Shown: positions 24,972 through 34,104, counted from the stretch's first letter. The stretch: 62,446 nt of DNA from Acidiphilium iwatense (GCF_021556475.1 NZ_JAKGBZ010000020.1:1-62446), one strand, 5' to 3'. The notes: generated by a model from the letters alone, not told the origin. Made by a program: numbers and translations.

Positions 24972-25645
24972 AACCGCGAGTTCACTCGCCGCCGTCGCGG
25001 GCGGCGGAATGGCTCTCCTGATCGAGGACGACCCGCGCGATCGCGGCCTCGCCCCCGACGGCGATCCGGTCCCGGCGGTTCATCGGCCTTTACGCCGCCT
25101 GCCTGATCTGCTCGTTCGGCGTGTTCGTGCCGTTCGTCGATCTCGTCCCCGATGCGATGGGTCACGGCGTTCCGCAATTTTCGGCGGTTCTGCTGCTGAG
25201 TGTGATCGGCATCGGGAGCACCGCCGGGCGCTTCTTTCTCGGCGGGCCGGCCGACCGGATGGGCCGTTCATGTGCGCTGATGGCGATGTTCGCCGGCATG
25301 GGGTTTGCCCTGGCCATCTGGGCGGTCTCGAAGGATTTCTGGGCGCTCGCCGTCTTCGCGTTCGTCTACGGCGTCGTCTACGGCGGATGGGTCGCGATTC
25401 TTCCAGCCGTGGTCATGGATTATTTCGGCGGTCGCAATGTCAGCGGGATCATCGGCATTCTCTATACCAGCGTCGCGATCGGCACGCTGATCGGCCCCAT
25501 CGCCGCCGGATTCGCCTTCGATATGAGCCACAGCTACATGGTACCGATCATTGCCGGCGTCTGCGCGAATTTCATCGCCGCGGGAATCGTGGCCGGCACC
25601 TCGAAGGTGCGTGAACCGATAACCGATATGGTGGAACCAACATGA
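24972..25645 (+). pseudogene. Truncated and frame-broken MFS transporter
   Basis: Right after the dehydratase stop, one frame reads GMALLIEDDPRDRGLAPDGDPVP, typical of the central loop of an MFS carrier. A second frame then continues RRFIGLYAACLICSFGVFVP and the complete C-terminal half (GRFFLGGPADRMGR, GVVYGGWVAILPAVVMDYFGGR). The frame changes near 25075, where 20-30 residues appear lost, and the N-terminal six helices are missing altogether. A GTG at 25121 could give a 174-aa protein, but it would be half a transporter. The stop overlaps the next gene's ATG. Confidence 0.7.
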
Positions 25646-26100
25646 CAACCGGCACCGATATCAGCATTCGTCCGTTGCAGCGCGAGGATCATTCGGCCTG
25701 GCTGCCGTTATGGCGCGGGTATCAGGCCTTCTATCAGGTCGATATTCCGGCGGATGTTTCCGACCTGACCTGGGCGCGGCTGCTCGATCCGGCGGAACCG
25801 GTTTCCGGCGCGCTCGCCTGGGATGGTTCCGTGGCGGTCGGCCTGGTCCATCACATCAGGCATCGCTCCACCTGGACATCCGGCAATTACTGCTATCTTC
25901 AGGATCTGTTCGTCGCATCGGCGACTCGCGGCCAGGGGATCGGCCGCAAGCTGATCGAGCATGTCTATGCGGCGGCGGCGCGCGACGGCTGCGCGCGGGT
26001 CTACTGGCTGACCCACGAGACGAACGCGCCGGCGATGCGGCTCTACGATAATGTCGCGGAGCGGTCCGGGTTCATCCAGTATCGCCATCGCCTCGACTAA
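25642..26100 (+). CDS. GNAT-family N-acetyltransferase
   Basis: This 152-aa acetyl-CoA-dependent acetyltransferase has the motif A acetyl-CoA loop LQDLFVASATRGQGIGRKLIEHVYAAAARDGC (R/Q-G-x-G) and the terminal strand MRLYDNVAERSGFIQYRH. The acceptor is unknown. The ATG at 25642 overlaps the stop of the decayed MFS gene as ATGA, so the two were once co-translated. It appears intact despite the damaged neighbour. Confidence 0.87.
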   Translation: MTTGTDISIRPLQREDHSAWLPLWRGYQAFYQVDIPADVSDLTWARLLDPAEPVSGALAWDGSVAVGLVHHIRHRSTWTSGNYCYLQDLFVASATRGQGIGRKLIEHVYAAAARDGCARVYWLTHETNAPAMRLYDNVAERSGFIQYRHRLD

Positions 26101-26220
26101 CGCTCGTGAGCGAGACGCCGCCGGCACAGACCGCGAGCAGCGAAACCGGACCGTAACGCTCCGCCGCGCCGCGCAGCGCCCGCGCATCGTCTTCATGCGT
26201 GAGATCGCCGCAATCGGCAT
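26101..26220 (-). pseudogene. Possible short-chain dehydrogenase fragment
   Basis: A minus-strand frame reads ADCGDLTHEDDARALRGAAE then RYGPVSLLAVCAGGVSL. It resembles the D-T-D.......A....GPVSLLVNNAGG region of an SDR Rossmann fold, with NAGG changed to CAGG. Nothing else of the gene is recognisable. This could be chance; it is listed because neighbouring genes are also remnants. Confidence 0.25.
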
Positions 26221-26342
26221 GTTTCGCTGCGCTTGAAGATTCATCCCGGCGCGCGTGACCAAGGCCGGGAACATATCGGCCATCGCCGACGCCAGACATC
26301 GCCGGCACCAGCCAATCTTCCTGTGCGTCAAACCGGAAACCA

Positions 26343-26419
26343 TGGTCGGAGCGGCGGGATTCGAACCCACGACCCCCAGTCCCCCAGACTGATGCGCTAC
26401 CAGGCTGCGCTACGCTCCG
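26343..26419 (-). tRNA. tRNA-Pro (anticodon GGG)
   Basis: The 77-base tRNA includes an encoded CCA. The acceptor stem is CGGAGCG/CGCTCCG. The D arm is GCGC-AGCCTGGTA-GCGC. The anticodon stem TCAGT/ACTGG carries the loop CTGGGGG with anticodon GGG. The T arm is GTGGG-TTCGAAT-CCCGC. It decodes CCC. It borders the decayed gene zone to its left. Confidence 0.97.
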
Positions 26420-26480
26420 ACGGACATTCCCTTAGCAACTGCGCCGATGCGAGGCAATCGAGCGACGGCCGCCAAACCGA

Positions 26481-27065
26481 TCAGCCGGCCAGCCGGTCGC
26501 GGAGACGCTCAAGCTCGGCGAGCGCCTCGCGCAGTGCCGCGCGAAGCAGCGCGGCCGCGCGGGTTTCACCGGGCGGGGTTATGGGAGCGCCATCGCGCTG
26601 GACCGGCGCGGCCTGCCGGCCCGGTTGGGGAGCGGGGGCGATCGGCAGTTCGGGAAGATCGCTCGCGCGCGGCTTCATCGGCGCCATGGCGCCGGCCTGT
26701 GCGCGCTCGGCGGCGGCGGCGGCCCGTTCCTCGTCCGACGCGGGCGGGATCTCGTCGTGAAGGGCACCGCCGCCTTCCTTCAGAAGCCGCTGCACGCCTT
26801 TGATCGTATAGCCTTGAATATACAGCAAATCGGCGATCCGGCGCAGCAAAACCACATCGTCCGGCCGGTAGTAGCGCCGGCCGCCGCCGCGCTTCAGCGG
26901 CTTGATGCGCGGGAATTTGGTTTCCCAGAATCGCAGCACGTGCTGAGGCACATGCAATTCGTCGGCGACCTCGCTGATCGTGCGATAGGCTTCGGCGGAT
27001 TTGCGGGGCCGCGCCCTTGCGGGTTCGTCCGGTTCGCCGCTCAGTCCGGTCAGGGTATCGGTCAA
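26481..27065 (-). CDS. MerR-family regulator downstream of ihfA
   Basis: This 194-aa protein has one MerR helix-turn-helix near residues 27-95 ([27 protein letters not shown], then [28 protein letters not shown]). The tail is Pro/Ala-rich and ends in a coiled-coil helix ([21 protein letters not shown]). The start is TTG at 27065, overlapping the ihfA stop as TTGA, which implies translational coupling. MerR genes in this position after ihfA are conserved in many alphaproteobacteria; their effector is unknown. Confidence 0.9.
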   Translation of the reverse strand: MTDTLTGLSGEPDEPARARPRKSAEAYRTISEVADELHVPQHVLRFWETKFPRIKPLKRGGGRRYYRPDDVVLLRRIADLLYIQGYTIKGVQRLLKEGGGALHDEIPPASDEERAAAAAERAQAGAMAPMKPRASDLPELPIAPAPQPGRQAAPVQRDGAPITPPGETRAAALLRAALREALAELERLRDRLAG

Positions 27066-27376
27066 GAGCGGGACGCCTGGCCGGCGGCGTTGCCGGCATC
27101 GACCGCTTCGCGCAGAATCTGGCTGGCGCGGAAAATCAGCACGCGGCGCGGCAGGATGGGTACTTCGCGTCCGGTTTTCGGATTGCGGCCGATCCGACGC
27201 CCCTTCTGCCGCACGGAAAACGTTCCGAACCCGCTGATTTTAATGGAATCTCCATCGGCAAGGGCGCGCTTCATGCGATCGAGCACCGCTTCCAGCAGGT
27301 CGGCGGATTCGTTGCGCGACAGACCGACCGCCGCATAGATCGATTCAGCCAAACCGGCGCGCGTCAACGTGCTCAT
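27062..27376 (-). CDS. ihfA: Integration host factor alpha subunit
   Basis: This 104-aa DNA-bending protein forms a heterodimer with IhfB and acts in nucleoid architecture, recombination and transcription. The DNA-binding arm is [23 protein letters not shown], with the conserved proline-tipped loop (RNPKTG). [22 protein letters not shown] is the family core. It follows fabH by 59 bases and overlaps the MerR start by four bases in a conserved operon order. Confidence 0.95.
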   Translation of the reverse strand: MSTLTRAGLAESIYAAVGLSRNESADLLEAVLDRMKRALADGDSIKISGFGTFSVRQKGRRIGRNPKTGREVPILPRRVLIFRASQILREAVDAGNAAGQASRS

Positions 27377-27435
27377 TTTTCAAGATTACCAAGAACTCGG
27401 GCCCGGTCAACACGCAAGCACCGGCAAACCCCGCC

Positions 27436-28395
27436 TCAAAGACGGATCAGCGCCGATCCCCAGGTCAATCCGCCGCCCAGCGCCTCGAGCAGAACGAGAT
27501 GGCCGGGTTTGATCCGTCCGTCCTGGACCGCTTCGGCCAGCGCCAGCGGGATCGACGCCGCCGAAGTGTTGGCGTGGCGCTCGACCGTCATCACCACCTG
27601 GTCCGGCCTGAGATTCAGCCGCTTGCCCATGGCATCGATGATCCGCCGATTGGCCTGATGCGGCACCAGCCAGTCGATATCGGCGTGGGAGAGATTGTTC
27701 GCCTCCAGCGCCTCGTCGACCGCGGCGGCGAGCTTGGCGACCGCATGACGGAACACCTCGCGGCCGTTCATCACCAGGTGCTGCGACTTGCCGGTCTGCC
27801 CGGTCGCGCCGTCGATATACAGGATGTCGCCGTACCGCCCGTCGGCATGCAGATGGGTCGAGATGACGCCGCGCGACTCGCCCTGGCCGGACGCGCGCAG
27901 AAACACCGCACCAGCGCCGTCCCCGAACAGGACGCAGGTGCCGCGATCCTGCCAGTTCAGGATGCGCGAATAGACCTCGGTGCCGATGACCAGGACGTTG
28001 CGACACTGGCCGGCGCGGATCATGCCGTCCGCGACCGACAAGGCGTAGACGAAGCCGGAACAGGCGGCGGAAATATCGAAGGCGAAGCCCTGGGTGACGG
28101 CGAGCGCGCTCTGGATGTTCACGGCGGTCGCGGGGAAACCCTGATCCGGGGTCGATGTCGCGACGATGATCGCATCGACGGCGCCGGCCTTCGCCCCGGC
28201 GGCGGCCAGGGCACGTTTCGCGGCTTCGGCGCCCATGAAGGTGGCGGTTTCGTGCGGTCCCGCGATATGGCGCTGGGCGATGCCGGTGCGCTCGCGTATC
28301 CAGGCATCCGACGTATCGATCCTGGCGGCGAGTTCGTCGTTGCTGACGATTCGTTCGGGCAGATAGGCGCCGACGCCTTCGAGCAGGGTTCGCAT
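27436..28395 (-). CDS. fabH: 3-oxoacyl-ACP synthase III (KASIII)
   Basis: This 319-aa condensing enzyme joins acetyl-CoA and malonyl-ACP to start fatty-acid synthesis. The catalytic cysteine is C112 in DISAACSGF. The histidine is in WLVPHQANRRI and the asparagine in ERHANTSAASIPLAL. The normal length is about 320 residues. It lies three bases after plsX, in the order plsX-fabH-ihfA typical of the class. Confidence 0.97.
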   Translation of the reverse strand: MRTLLEGVGAYLPERIVSNDELAARIDTSDAWIRERTGIAQRHIAGPHETATFMGAEAAKRALAAAGAKAGAVDAIIVATSTPDQGFPATAVNIQSALAVTQGFAFDISAACSGFVYALSVADGMIRAGQCRNVLVIGTEVYSRILNWQDRGTCVLFGDGAGAVFLRASGQGESRGVISTHLHADGRYGDILYIDGATGQTGKSQHLVMNGREVFRHAVAKLAAAVDEALEANNLSHADIDWLVPHQANRRIIDAMGKRLNLRPDQVVMTVERHANTSAASIPLALAEAVQDGRIKPGHLVLLEALGGGLTWGSALIRL

Positions 28396-28398
28396 CCG

Positions 28399-29526
28399 CT
28401 ACCCCGCCGTCGCGACCGGGTTGGCGCCGAGTGCCGCCTCGGTCGCCGGCTCGGCGACGAGCGCGGCGCGGCCTGCATATTGGCTCAGCCCGTCCTTGAT
28501 CCGCTCGTTGAACCGATTGACGATCATGTCCATGGCGACATCGACGGCATGGGCGAAGCCTTGGGCATCGGTGCCGCCGTGGGATTTGACCACCACGCCG
28601 TTCAGGCCCAGCAGCACCGCGCCGTTATAGCGCCGCGGATCGAGCCATTCGCGCAGCCGGTTCAGCCCCGGCCTCGCCAGCAGATAAGCGAGTTTCGCGG
28701 CGATGCTGGCGGAAAACACGCGTTTCAGCAGGTCGCCGACCAGCCTGAGCGCACCTTCCCCGGTTTTGAGCGCCACATTGCCGGTGAAGCCGTCGGTCAC
28801 GACGACATCGACGGTGCCGCCGGCGATATCGTGCCCCTCGACGAAACCTTGGAATTGCGGGCTGAGCGGGCTGGCACGCAACGCCTCGGCCGCGCGCTTC
28901 AGGATTTCGTCGCCCTTCATTTCCTCCGAGCCGACATTGAGCAACCCCAGCGTCGGGCTCGGCAGACCGAGCACGGTGCGGGCGAACATATCGCCCATCA
29001 CGGCGAATTCGACCAGGTTGCGGGCATCGCAGACCATGTTCGCGCCAAGATCCAGCATCACGACATCGCCCCTGGCCGAAGGGCCGATCGCCGCCATCGC
29101 CGGACGGTCGATCCCGCTCATGGTCTTGAGAACGATTTTCGCGAGCGCCAGCAAGGCGCCGGTATTGCCCGCGGAAATCACGCCTGCCGCCTCGCCGGCG
29201 GCGACCGCGTCGATCGCGCGGCGCATCGAGGCGTCGCGCAGGCGGAGTGCCGCGGTCGGCTTCATATCGTCCGGGATCGTCTCGGTGGTTGGCCGCACGA
29301 CCACCCGGTCTTTCAGGCGCTTGGTCTGCCGCAGCAATGCGTCGATCCGAGCCGGATCGCCGAAAACCTGGAAAACCGCTTTCGGGTGGCGTTCGGCGGC
29401 GATATCGAGTCCGGCGATCACCACGTCGGGCGCGTGATCCCCGCCCATTGCATCGACCGCCAGAACCGGCGCCGACGATCTGGCCTGCGATTCCGTCGCC
29501 GAGGGACCTTGCGGGTCGATCATCAT
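28399..29526 (-). CDS. plsX: Phosphate acyltransferase PlsX
   Basis: This 375-aa peripheral membrane enzyme converts acyl-ACP to acyl-phosphate for phospholipid synthesis (used by PlsY). Signatures: VLAVDAMGGDHAPDVVIAGL at the N-terminus, then SAGNTGALLALAKIVLKTM, MLDLGANMVCDARNLVEFA and DVVVTDGFTGNVALKTGEG. A second methionine directly follows the first, so the start could be one codon later. It sits between rpmF and fabH. Confidence 0.96.
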   Translation of the reverse strand: MMIDPQGPSATESQARSSAPVLAVDAMGGDHAPDVVIAGLDIAAERHPKAVFQVFGDPARIDALLRQTKRLKDRVVVRPTTETIPDDMKPTAALRLRDASMRRAIDAVAAGEAAGVISAGNTGALLALAKIVLKTMSGIDRPAMAAIGPSARGDVVMLDLGANMVCDARNLVEFAVMGDMFARTVLGLPSPTLGLLNVGSEEMKGDEILKRAAEALRASPLSPQFQGFVEGHDIAGGTVDVVVTDGFTGNVALKTGEGALRLVGDLLKRVFSASIAAKLAYLLARPGLNRLREWLDPRRYNGAVLLGLNGVVVKSHGGTDAQGFAHAVDVAMDMIVNRFNERIKDGLSQYAGRAALVAEPATEAALGANPVATAG

Positions 29527-29571
29527 GACCGGATCATGGAAAAATGCGAAACGCGATGTGCCGCGGCCCGC

Positions 29572-29775
29572 TCAGATCCGAACCGTGCCCTTCAGCTCCT
29601 TACCCGCGGCGACAACCTCGCGGCCGTCATAATGGCCGCAATAGCCGCAAACGTGATGCGGCCGCTTCAGTTCGCCGCAATTGCTGCATTCGGCATGGGC
29701 TTCGCCGCGCAGAGCCAGGTGGCTGCGGCGCATGCCCTGCCGGGAGGGGGAAGTCTTTCGCTTGGGTACGGCCAT
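29572..29775 (-). CDS. rpmF: 50S ribosomal protein L32
   Basis: This 67-aa ribosomal protein begins [19 protein letters not shown], which sets the start at 29775. Four cysteines (CSNC and CGYC) form a zinc ribbon; this is the zinc-binding form of L32. Position between the DUF177 gene and plsX is the classic arrangement. Confidence 0.96.
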   Translation of the reverse strand: MAVPKRKTSPSRQGMRRSHLALRGEAHAECSNCGELKRPHHVCGYCGHYDGREVVAAGKELKGTVRI

Positions 29776-29910
29776 GATCGGGTCTCGTTTCTGGTGTCTC
29801 GGCGGCGCGACAACGCACCACCGTCCCGTGGACAGGGATGATCTCAAGCACGGGCGTCTAGCAGACGCGACTTCGGGCAGCAAGCGGGCCCGCGCCGCAG
29901 TTGGGCATGC

Positions 29911-30450
29911 CTATTTGCCTGGAGCTTTGCCGAGTCCCTTGAGCGCGGCCAAGGCAGCGAACGCGGCCTCACCCGGTGCCGCGGCAAGTCCGGGCAGTTC
30001 CGCACCGGGCTTGCGCGGATAGGGGTCGAGCGCCAGTGCCAGTTGCTCGGCGACCAGGGCGCCGAGATCGACGATGGTGCCATCCACGACGATTTCGTCC
30101 GGCGAGTCGAGATCGGCGATCAGGGTGTCCTCGGGCTCGGTTTCGCCGCCGGCCGACGGCATGATGACAAGCGCGGTCCGCTCGGCGATGTTCTGTTCGA
30201 ACGGATCGAGCGTGACGACGCAAACCTGGGTCACACGGGCGGCAAGGTCGAGCCGTGCCGCGACTCGCCCGTTCGGCATCCGGCTCAGCCGGATTTTGCC
30301 GCCGAGCGAAGCGATGGCGGGCAGAGCGAAGGCGGCGGCGACGGCAGCGCACTCCTCGGGCGAGGCGGTGACGGTGATCGTCTCCGGCTTGCCGGCAAGC
30401 CGGGCGAGATCGAATTTGCGGGAAAAACCTTGTGACGCGCTATGCTGCAT
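29911..30450 (-). CDS. DUF177 / YceD family protein
   Basis: This 179-aa protein is of the YceD family, which is linked to large-subunit ribosomal RNA accumulation in bacteria and plastids. Visible marks: FSRKFDLARLAGKPETITVTAS, RVAARLDLAARVTQVCVVTLDPF with the conserved cysteine, PDEIVVDGTIVDLGALVAEQLALALDPYPRKPGAE. Its order upstream of rpmF is strongly conserved. There are 135 bases between it and rpmF, and it is divergent from the BamE gene. Confidence 0.92.
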   Translation of the reverse strand: MQHSASQGFSRKFDLARLAGKPETITVTASPEECAAVAAAFALPAIASLGGKIRLSRMPNGRVAARLDLAARVTQVCVVTLDPFEQNIAERTALVIMPSAGGETEPEDTLIADLDSPDEIVVDGTIVDLGALVAEQLALALDPYPRKPGAELPGLAAAPGEAAFAALAALKGLGKAPGK

Positions 30451-30531
30451 GGCCGATTAGTCGCGCATCTTGCGCGATCATGGAAGCTCGCCCATAGGAC
30501 TGCGATCAGATACAACCAAGGACCGAGCCGC

Positions 30532-31065
30532 GTGCGCCGACCCGCCATCAAGCTCCATCGCCTGTTTCCGCTTCTGCTACTGCCCGCGCTTGCCGGCTGC
30601 GCAATCTTTTCGGCGCGCCCGCATTATCGCGGCAATGCGGTCTCGGCCCATGAGCTGAAACAGCTCAGGCCAGGAGTCTCGACCAAGGCCGATGCGCGGG
30701 CGCTGCTCGGCTCGCCCACGTTGCGCGAGACCTTCAACGACGACGACTGGCTTTATGTCAGCCAGATCACCAAGCGCCGCATCGCCCGCACCCAGGGCGT
30801 GATCCGCCAGCATGTGGTGGTGCTGCAGTTCAACCAGCAGGGCGTGCTGCAGTCGATCCACGGAATCGACAAGAAGAACGCCGTGATGGTCGCGATGGCG
30901 GGCGGCCACACCCCCGCGCCGGGCGGCCGGGCGAGCCTGTTCCAGCAACTGGTCGGCGGCGTGGGGCATTACAATCCTGGCCTCGGTGCCGGCCAGCCCG
31001 GCGGATTTGGCGGCGGCAGTCCCGGCTATGGCGGTGGCAACGCGGGCGGCTTCTCGGGCTTCTGA
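30532..31065 (+). CDS. bamE: BamE/SmpA/OmlA outer-membrane assembly lipoprotein
   Basis: This 177-aa lipoprotein of the outer-membrane beta-barrel assembly complex has a signal with lipobox LPALAGC. The BamE domain follows (about residues 35-120): YRGNAVSAHELKQLRPGVST, then ARALLGSPTLRETFNDDDWLYVSQ. A long glycine-rich tail (GQPGGFGGGSPGYGGGNAGGFSGF) is unusual compared with E. coli BamE. The start is GTG at 30532, after AAGGA; frames starting earlier overlap the divergent DUF177 promoter region. Confidence 0.9.
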   Translation: MRRPAIKLHRLFPLLLLPALAGCAIFSARPHYRGNAVSAHELKQLRPGVSTKADARALLGSPTLRETFNDDDWLYVSQITKRRIARTQGVIRQHVVVLQFNQQGVLQSIHGIDKKNAVMVAMAGGHTPAPGGRASLFQQLVGGVGHYNPGLGAGQPGGFGGGSPGYGGGNAGGFSGF

Positions 31066-31149
31066 TTTTCGGGCCGCCGATTTATCGGCGAGGGTTCTGC
31101 CCGGCATGTTGCATTCCTATTTTCCGAATGACTCGATCAGGAGGACGCC

Positions 31150-32634
31150 ATGCTGAACCAACCCGACCGACTGAAGCTGAACGACCCGACATTGCTGCGC
31201 GAGGCGAACTATATCGGCGGCAAATGGATCGGCGCCGATAGCGGCAGGACGGTCGACGTTCCCAATCCCGCGACCGGCGAACTGGTCGGGCGGGTGCCAG
31301 CGATGGGCGAGGCGGAAACAAGCCGCGCGATCGAGGCCGCCGAGCGCGCCTTCGACCCCTGGCGCTCGATGCTTGCGAAGGAGCGCGCCGCGATCCTGCG
31401 CCGACTGTTCGATCTGATGATGGCGAACCAGGACGACCTCGCCGTCATCATGACGGCGGAACAGGGCAAGCCGCTCGCCGAATCGAAAGGCGAAATCGCC
31501 TACGCCGCCGGCTTCATCGAATGGTTCGCCGAGGAGGGCAAGCGCATCTACGGCGACACGATTCCGCAGAACGCGAAGGGTCGGCGGATCATCGTGCAGA
31601 AACAGCCGATCGGAGTGTTCGCCGCGATCACGCCGTGGAACTTCCCCGCCGCGATGATCACCCGCAAGGCCGGACCGGGCTGGGCGGCGGGCTGCACCGG
31701 GGTGATCCGCCCGGCGAGCCAGACGCCGTTTTCGGCGCTTGCCCTCGCCGTGCTTGCCGAGCGCGCCGGAATGCCGGCCGGGGTATGCAACGTGATCACC
31801 GGACCGTCCGGGCCGATCGGCAAGGAGCTGACCGGCAATCCCTTAGTGCGGAAATTATCGTTCACCGGCAGCACCGAGGTGGGTGCGAAGCTGCTCGCGC
31901 AATGCGCGCCGTCGATCAAGAAAACCTCGATGGAACTGGGCGGCAATGCGCCGTTCATCGTGTTCGACGACGCCGACCTCGACGCCGCCGTGAGGGGCGC
32001 GATCGATTCCAAGTTCCGCAATGCCGGCCAGACCTGCGTGTGTGCCAACCGGCTTCTGGTGCAGGATGGCGTGTTCGATGCATTCGCCGAAAAGCTCAAA
32101 CGCGCGGTCGAGGCGCTGCGCGTCGGCAACGGCATGGAGCCAGGGGTGACGCAGGGCCCGCTGATCAATGCCGAAGCGGTGACGAAAGTCGAGCTGCATA
32201 TCGGGGATGCCGTGAAGCGCGGCGCCCGCGTGATGACCGGCGGCGAACGCCATGCGCTCGGCGGCAATTTCTTCACCCCCACCGTGCTGGCCGACGTGCC
32301 GCATGACGCCTTGATCTTCCGCGAGGAAACGTTCGGGCCGGTGGCGCCGTTGTTCCGCTTCAAGACCGAGCGGGAGGCGATCGACCTCGCCAACGACACC
32401 GAATTCGGCCTCGCGAGCTATTTCTACGCGCGCGATGTCGGGCGGATTTTCCGCGTCGCCGAAGGGCTGGATTACGGTATCGTCGGCATCAACGAGGGCC
32501 TGATCTCGACCGAGGTGGCACCGTTCGGCGGCATGAAATATTCCGGCCTCGGACGCGAAGGCTCGAAATACGGGATCGAGGATTATCTCGAAATCAAATA
32601 TCTGGCGCTGGGTGGCCTCGGCGGCGACAGGTAG
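31150..32634 (+). CDS. gabD: Succinate-semialdehyde dehydrogenase (NADP)
   Basis: This 494-aa aldehyde dehydrogenase oxidises succinate semialdehyde to succinate. The catalytic glutamate is in ELGGNAPF and the cysteine in GQTCVCANR. ITPWNFPAAMITRKAGP and EVAPFGGMKYSGLGREGS are as in GabD. AGGAGG precedes the ATG at 31150. Odd point: the usually fixed segment ALAAGCTMVLKPAS reads GWAAGCTGVIRPAS, with arginine replacing the cofactor-contacting lysine. No gabT or GABA transporter is near by. Confidence 0.9.
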   Translation: MLNQPDRLKLNDPTLLREANYIGGKWIGADSGRTVDVPNPATGELVGRVPAMGEAETSRAIEAAERAFDPWRSMLAKERAAILRRLFDLMMANQDDLAVIMTAEQGKPLAESKGEIAYAAGFIEWFAEEGKRIYGDTIPQNAKGRRIIVQKQPIGVFAAITPWNFPAAMITRKAGPGWAAGCTGVIRPASQTPFSALALAVLAERAGMPAGVCNVITGPSGPIGKELTGNPLVRKLSFTGSTEVGAKLLAQCAPSIKKTSMELGGNAPFIVFDDADLDAAVRGAIDSKFRNAGQTCVCANRLLVQDGVFDAFAEKLKRAVEALRVGNGMEPGVTQGPLINAEAVTKVELHIGDAVKRGARVMTGGERHALGGNFFTPTVLADVPHDALIFREETFGPVAPLFRFKTEREAIDLANDTEFGLASYFYARDVGRIFRVAEGLDYGIVGINEGLISTEVAPFGGMKYSGLGREGSKYGIEDYLEIKYLALGGLGGDR

Positions 32635-32670
32635 CGGCGAAATACCATTCGGGCCGGTGGAGACTGCATC

Positions 32671-33117
32671 ATGTCATTCGACGTTACCCGGTTCTGTGTC
32701 GCTTTGACCTCCGCGATGGCCGATGCGGTCGTCTATTCCGACGCCGCCGGCAAAATCCAGTTCTGGAACCAGGGTGCGGAGCGGGTTTTCGGCTTCACCC
32801 AATCCGAGGCGATGGGGCAGTCCCTCGACATCATCATCCCGGAGAACCTCCGGCAGCGCCACTGGACCGGCTATGACCAGACGATGCGGACGGGAAAGAC
32901 CCGTTACGGCGCCGGCGACATGCTGGCGGTTCCGGCACTCCGCAAGGATGGCCAGCGAATCTCCATCGAATTCACCATCACGCCGTTCCACGACGAAACC
33001 GGTGCCCTGGCCGGTATCGCCGCGGTGATCCGGGACGTTACCGCGCGGTTCGAGGAGATGAAGCGATTGCGGCAAGAACTCCGGGCATTGCGGGCCGTGG
33101 CCAAGACCGAAGGATAG
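32671..33117 (+). CDS. Single PAS-domain sensor protein
   Basis: This 148-aa soluble protein consists of one PAS domain (residues 15-130) and a short C-terminal coiled coil (FEEMKRLRQELRALRAV). Motifs: MADAVVYSDAAGKIQFWNQGAERVFGFTQSEAMGQ, RKDGQRISIEFTITPFHDE, GIAAVIRDVTARF. No output domain is attached, so it must signal through a partner. Whether a ligand such as flavin or haem is bound is unclear; the flavin cysteine motif of LOV domains is absent. It follows gabD by 36 bases and may be co-transcribed. Confidence 0.87.
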   Translation: MSFDVTRFCVALTSAMADAVVYSDAAGKIQFWNQGAERVFGFTQSEAMGQSLDIIIPENLRQRHWTGYDQTMRTGKTRYGAGDMLAVPALRKDGQRISIEFTITPFHDETGALAGIAAVIRDVTARFEEMKRLRQELRALRAVAKTEG

Positions 33118-33132
33118 GGTTTCGCGCGGCGC

Positions 33133-34104
33133 CTATTCGACGAACCGGGCCAGCCGCACCGCCGTATGGCCGCGCCCGGTGCGCAGGCTCGGCATGATGA
33201 GCAGGCAATCGTCGTGCGGTGTGCGAATCTCCGCCGTCCCGTCATGCGCGAGCAGCGTTTCGCGCCGGCGGATCACCTCGCCGCCCCGGAACGGCCGGAC
33301 GAAGGCAAACCGCCCGGTCGTCGCCGTGACCACCCGCGTCACCTCGGCGAAGCGCGCGCCCGCCGAGCGTGCCGGCACCGGTTCGACCATTCCGGCATGG
33401 GCGAGCAGTGCGGCGATGCTCGCCTGCATCTGGCCCACCGTGGTTTCCTGCCAGTGCTGCCCCGCTTCGACCAGGACCGAGGCCGCGTCGCCCCGCTCGG
33501 CGGTGAAGCGCGGATAGTCGATCAGCCGGCGGCCGCCGGCATGGCCCCCATCGGCAACGACAAGGCCTGGTGTCGCGATCGCCAATGCCAGCGCCTTGCC
33601 GCGCGCGCCGCTGCCGCAGAGCAACAGCGGATCGGACGGCCAGAGCATCGAATGGAGATCGAGCACCCAGTCCGCCGTGTCGATCAGCGTGCGCATCTCC
33701 CGCGCCCGGTCGAGTTCCAGCGAGCGGCGCGGCCCATCCAGCGTCGCCACATCCCATACCCGGTTCATATCCTCGTCGACGAAACGCGACGCGATCGGGT
33801 TCGCCGGGTCGAATCGGCCAAATGCGTCGATATTGGCGAAGCCCAAAGTGAGCCGCCCGCGCATCGGCCGCAGTTCCGCGCGCAGCATTGTATCGAGCGC
33901 GATGGCGCCGCCGATTTCGTTGCCGTGAATCAGGGCGATGATGACCACGTGCGGGCCGGAACGCGGTGCCGCGAAACTGGTAAATCCGCGCACTCCGGTA
34001 TTGCCTTCGAGCCAGGGCGACAGATCGGGCGGCGCGAGCGACACGGCGAAACGCGGCCACTCGGCCGTTTCGATGCCCTCCCCTGGGGGTGCGATTACGC
34101 TCAT
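33133..34104 (-). CDS. Succinylglutamate desuccinylase/aspartoacylase family protein
   Basis: This 323-aa zinc carboxypeptidase-like deacylase has zinc ligands in ALIHGNEIGG (H, E) and the distal histidine in WVLDLHSMLWPSD. The arginine-bearing SRFVDEDMNRVWD is also present. Such enzymes deacylate N-acyl amino acids or similar amides; the substrate cannot be told. A start at 34104 (MSVIAPPGEG) is preferred, since the upstream frame is arginine-rich shadow of the divergent region. It is divergent from a glycosyltransferase gene across 126 bases that contain a 12-base tandem repeat. Confidence 0.85.
   Translation of the reverse strand: MSVIAPPGEGIETAEWPRFAVSLAPPDLSPWLEGNTGVRGFTSFAAPRSGPHVVIIALIHGNEIGGAIALDTMLRAELRPMRGRLTLGFANIDAFGRFDPANPIASRFVDEDMNRVWDVATLDGPRRSLELDRAREMRTLIDTADWVLDLHSMLWPSDPLLLCGSGARGKALALAIATPGLVVADGGHAGGRRLIDYPRFTAERGDAASVLVEAGQHWQETTVGQMQASIAALLAHAGMVEPVPARSAGARFAEVTRVVTATTGRFAFVRPFRGGEVIRRRETLLAHDGTAEIRTPHDDCLLIMPSLRTGRGHTAVRLARFVE

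Noticed and set aside
26343-26419. tRNA-Pro as an attachment site of an integrated element
   Set aside because: No integrase gene and no second copy of the tRNA 3' end were noticed in the window, so no att site is annotated.
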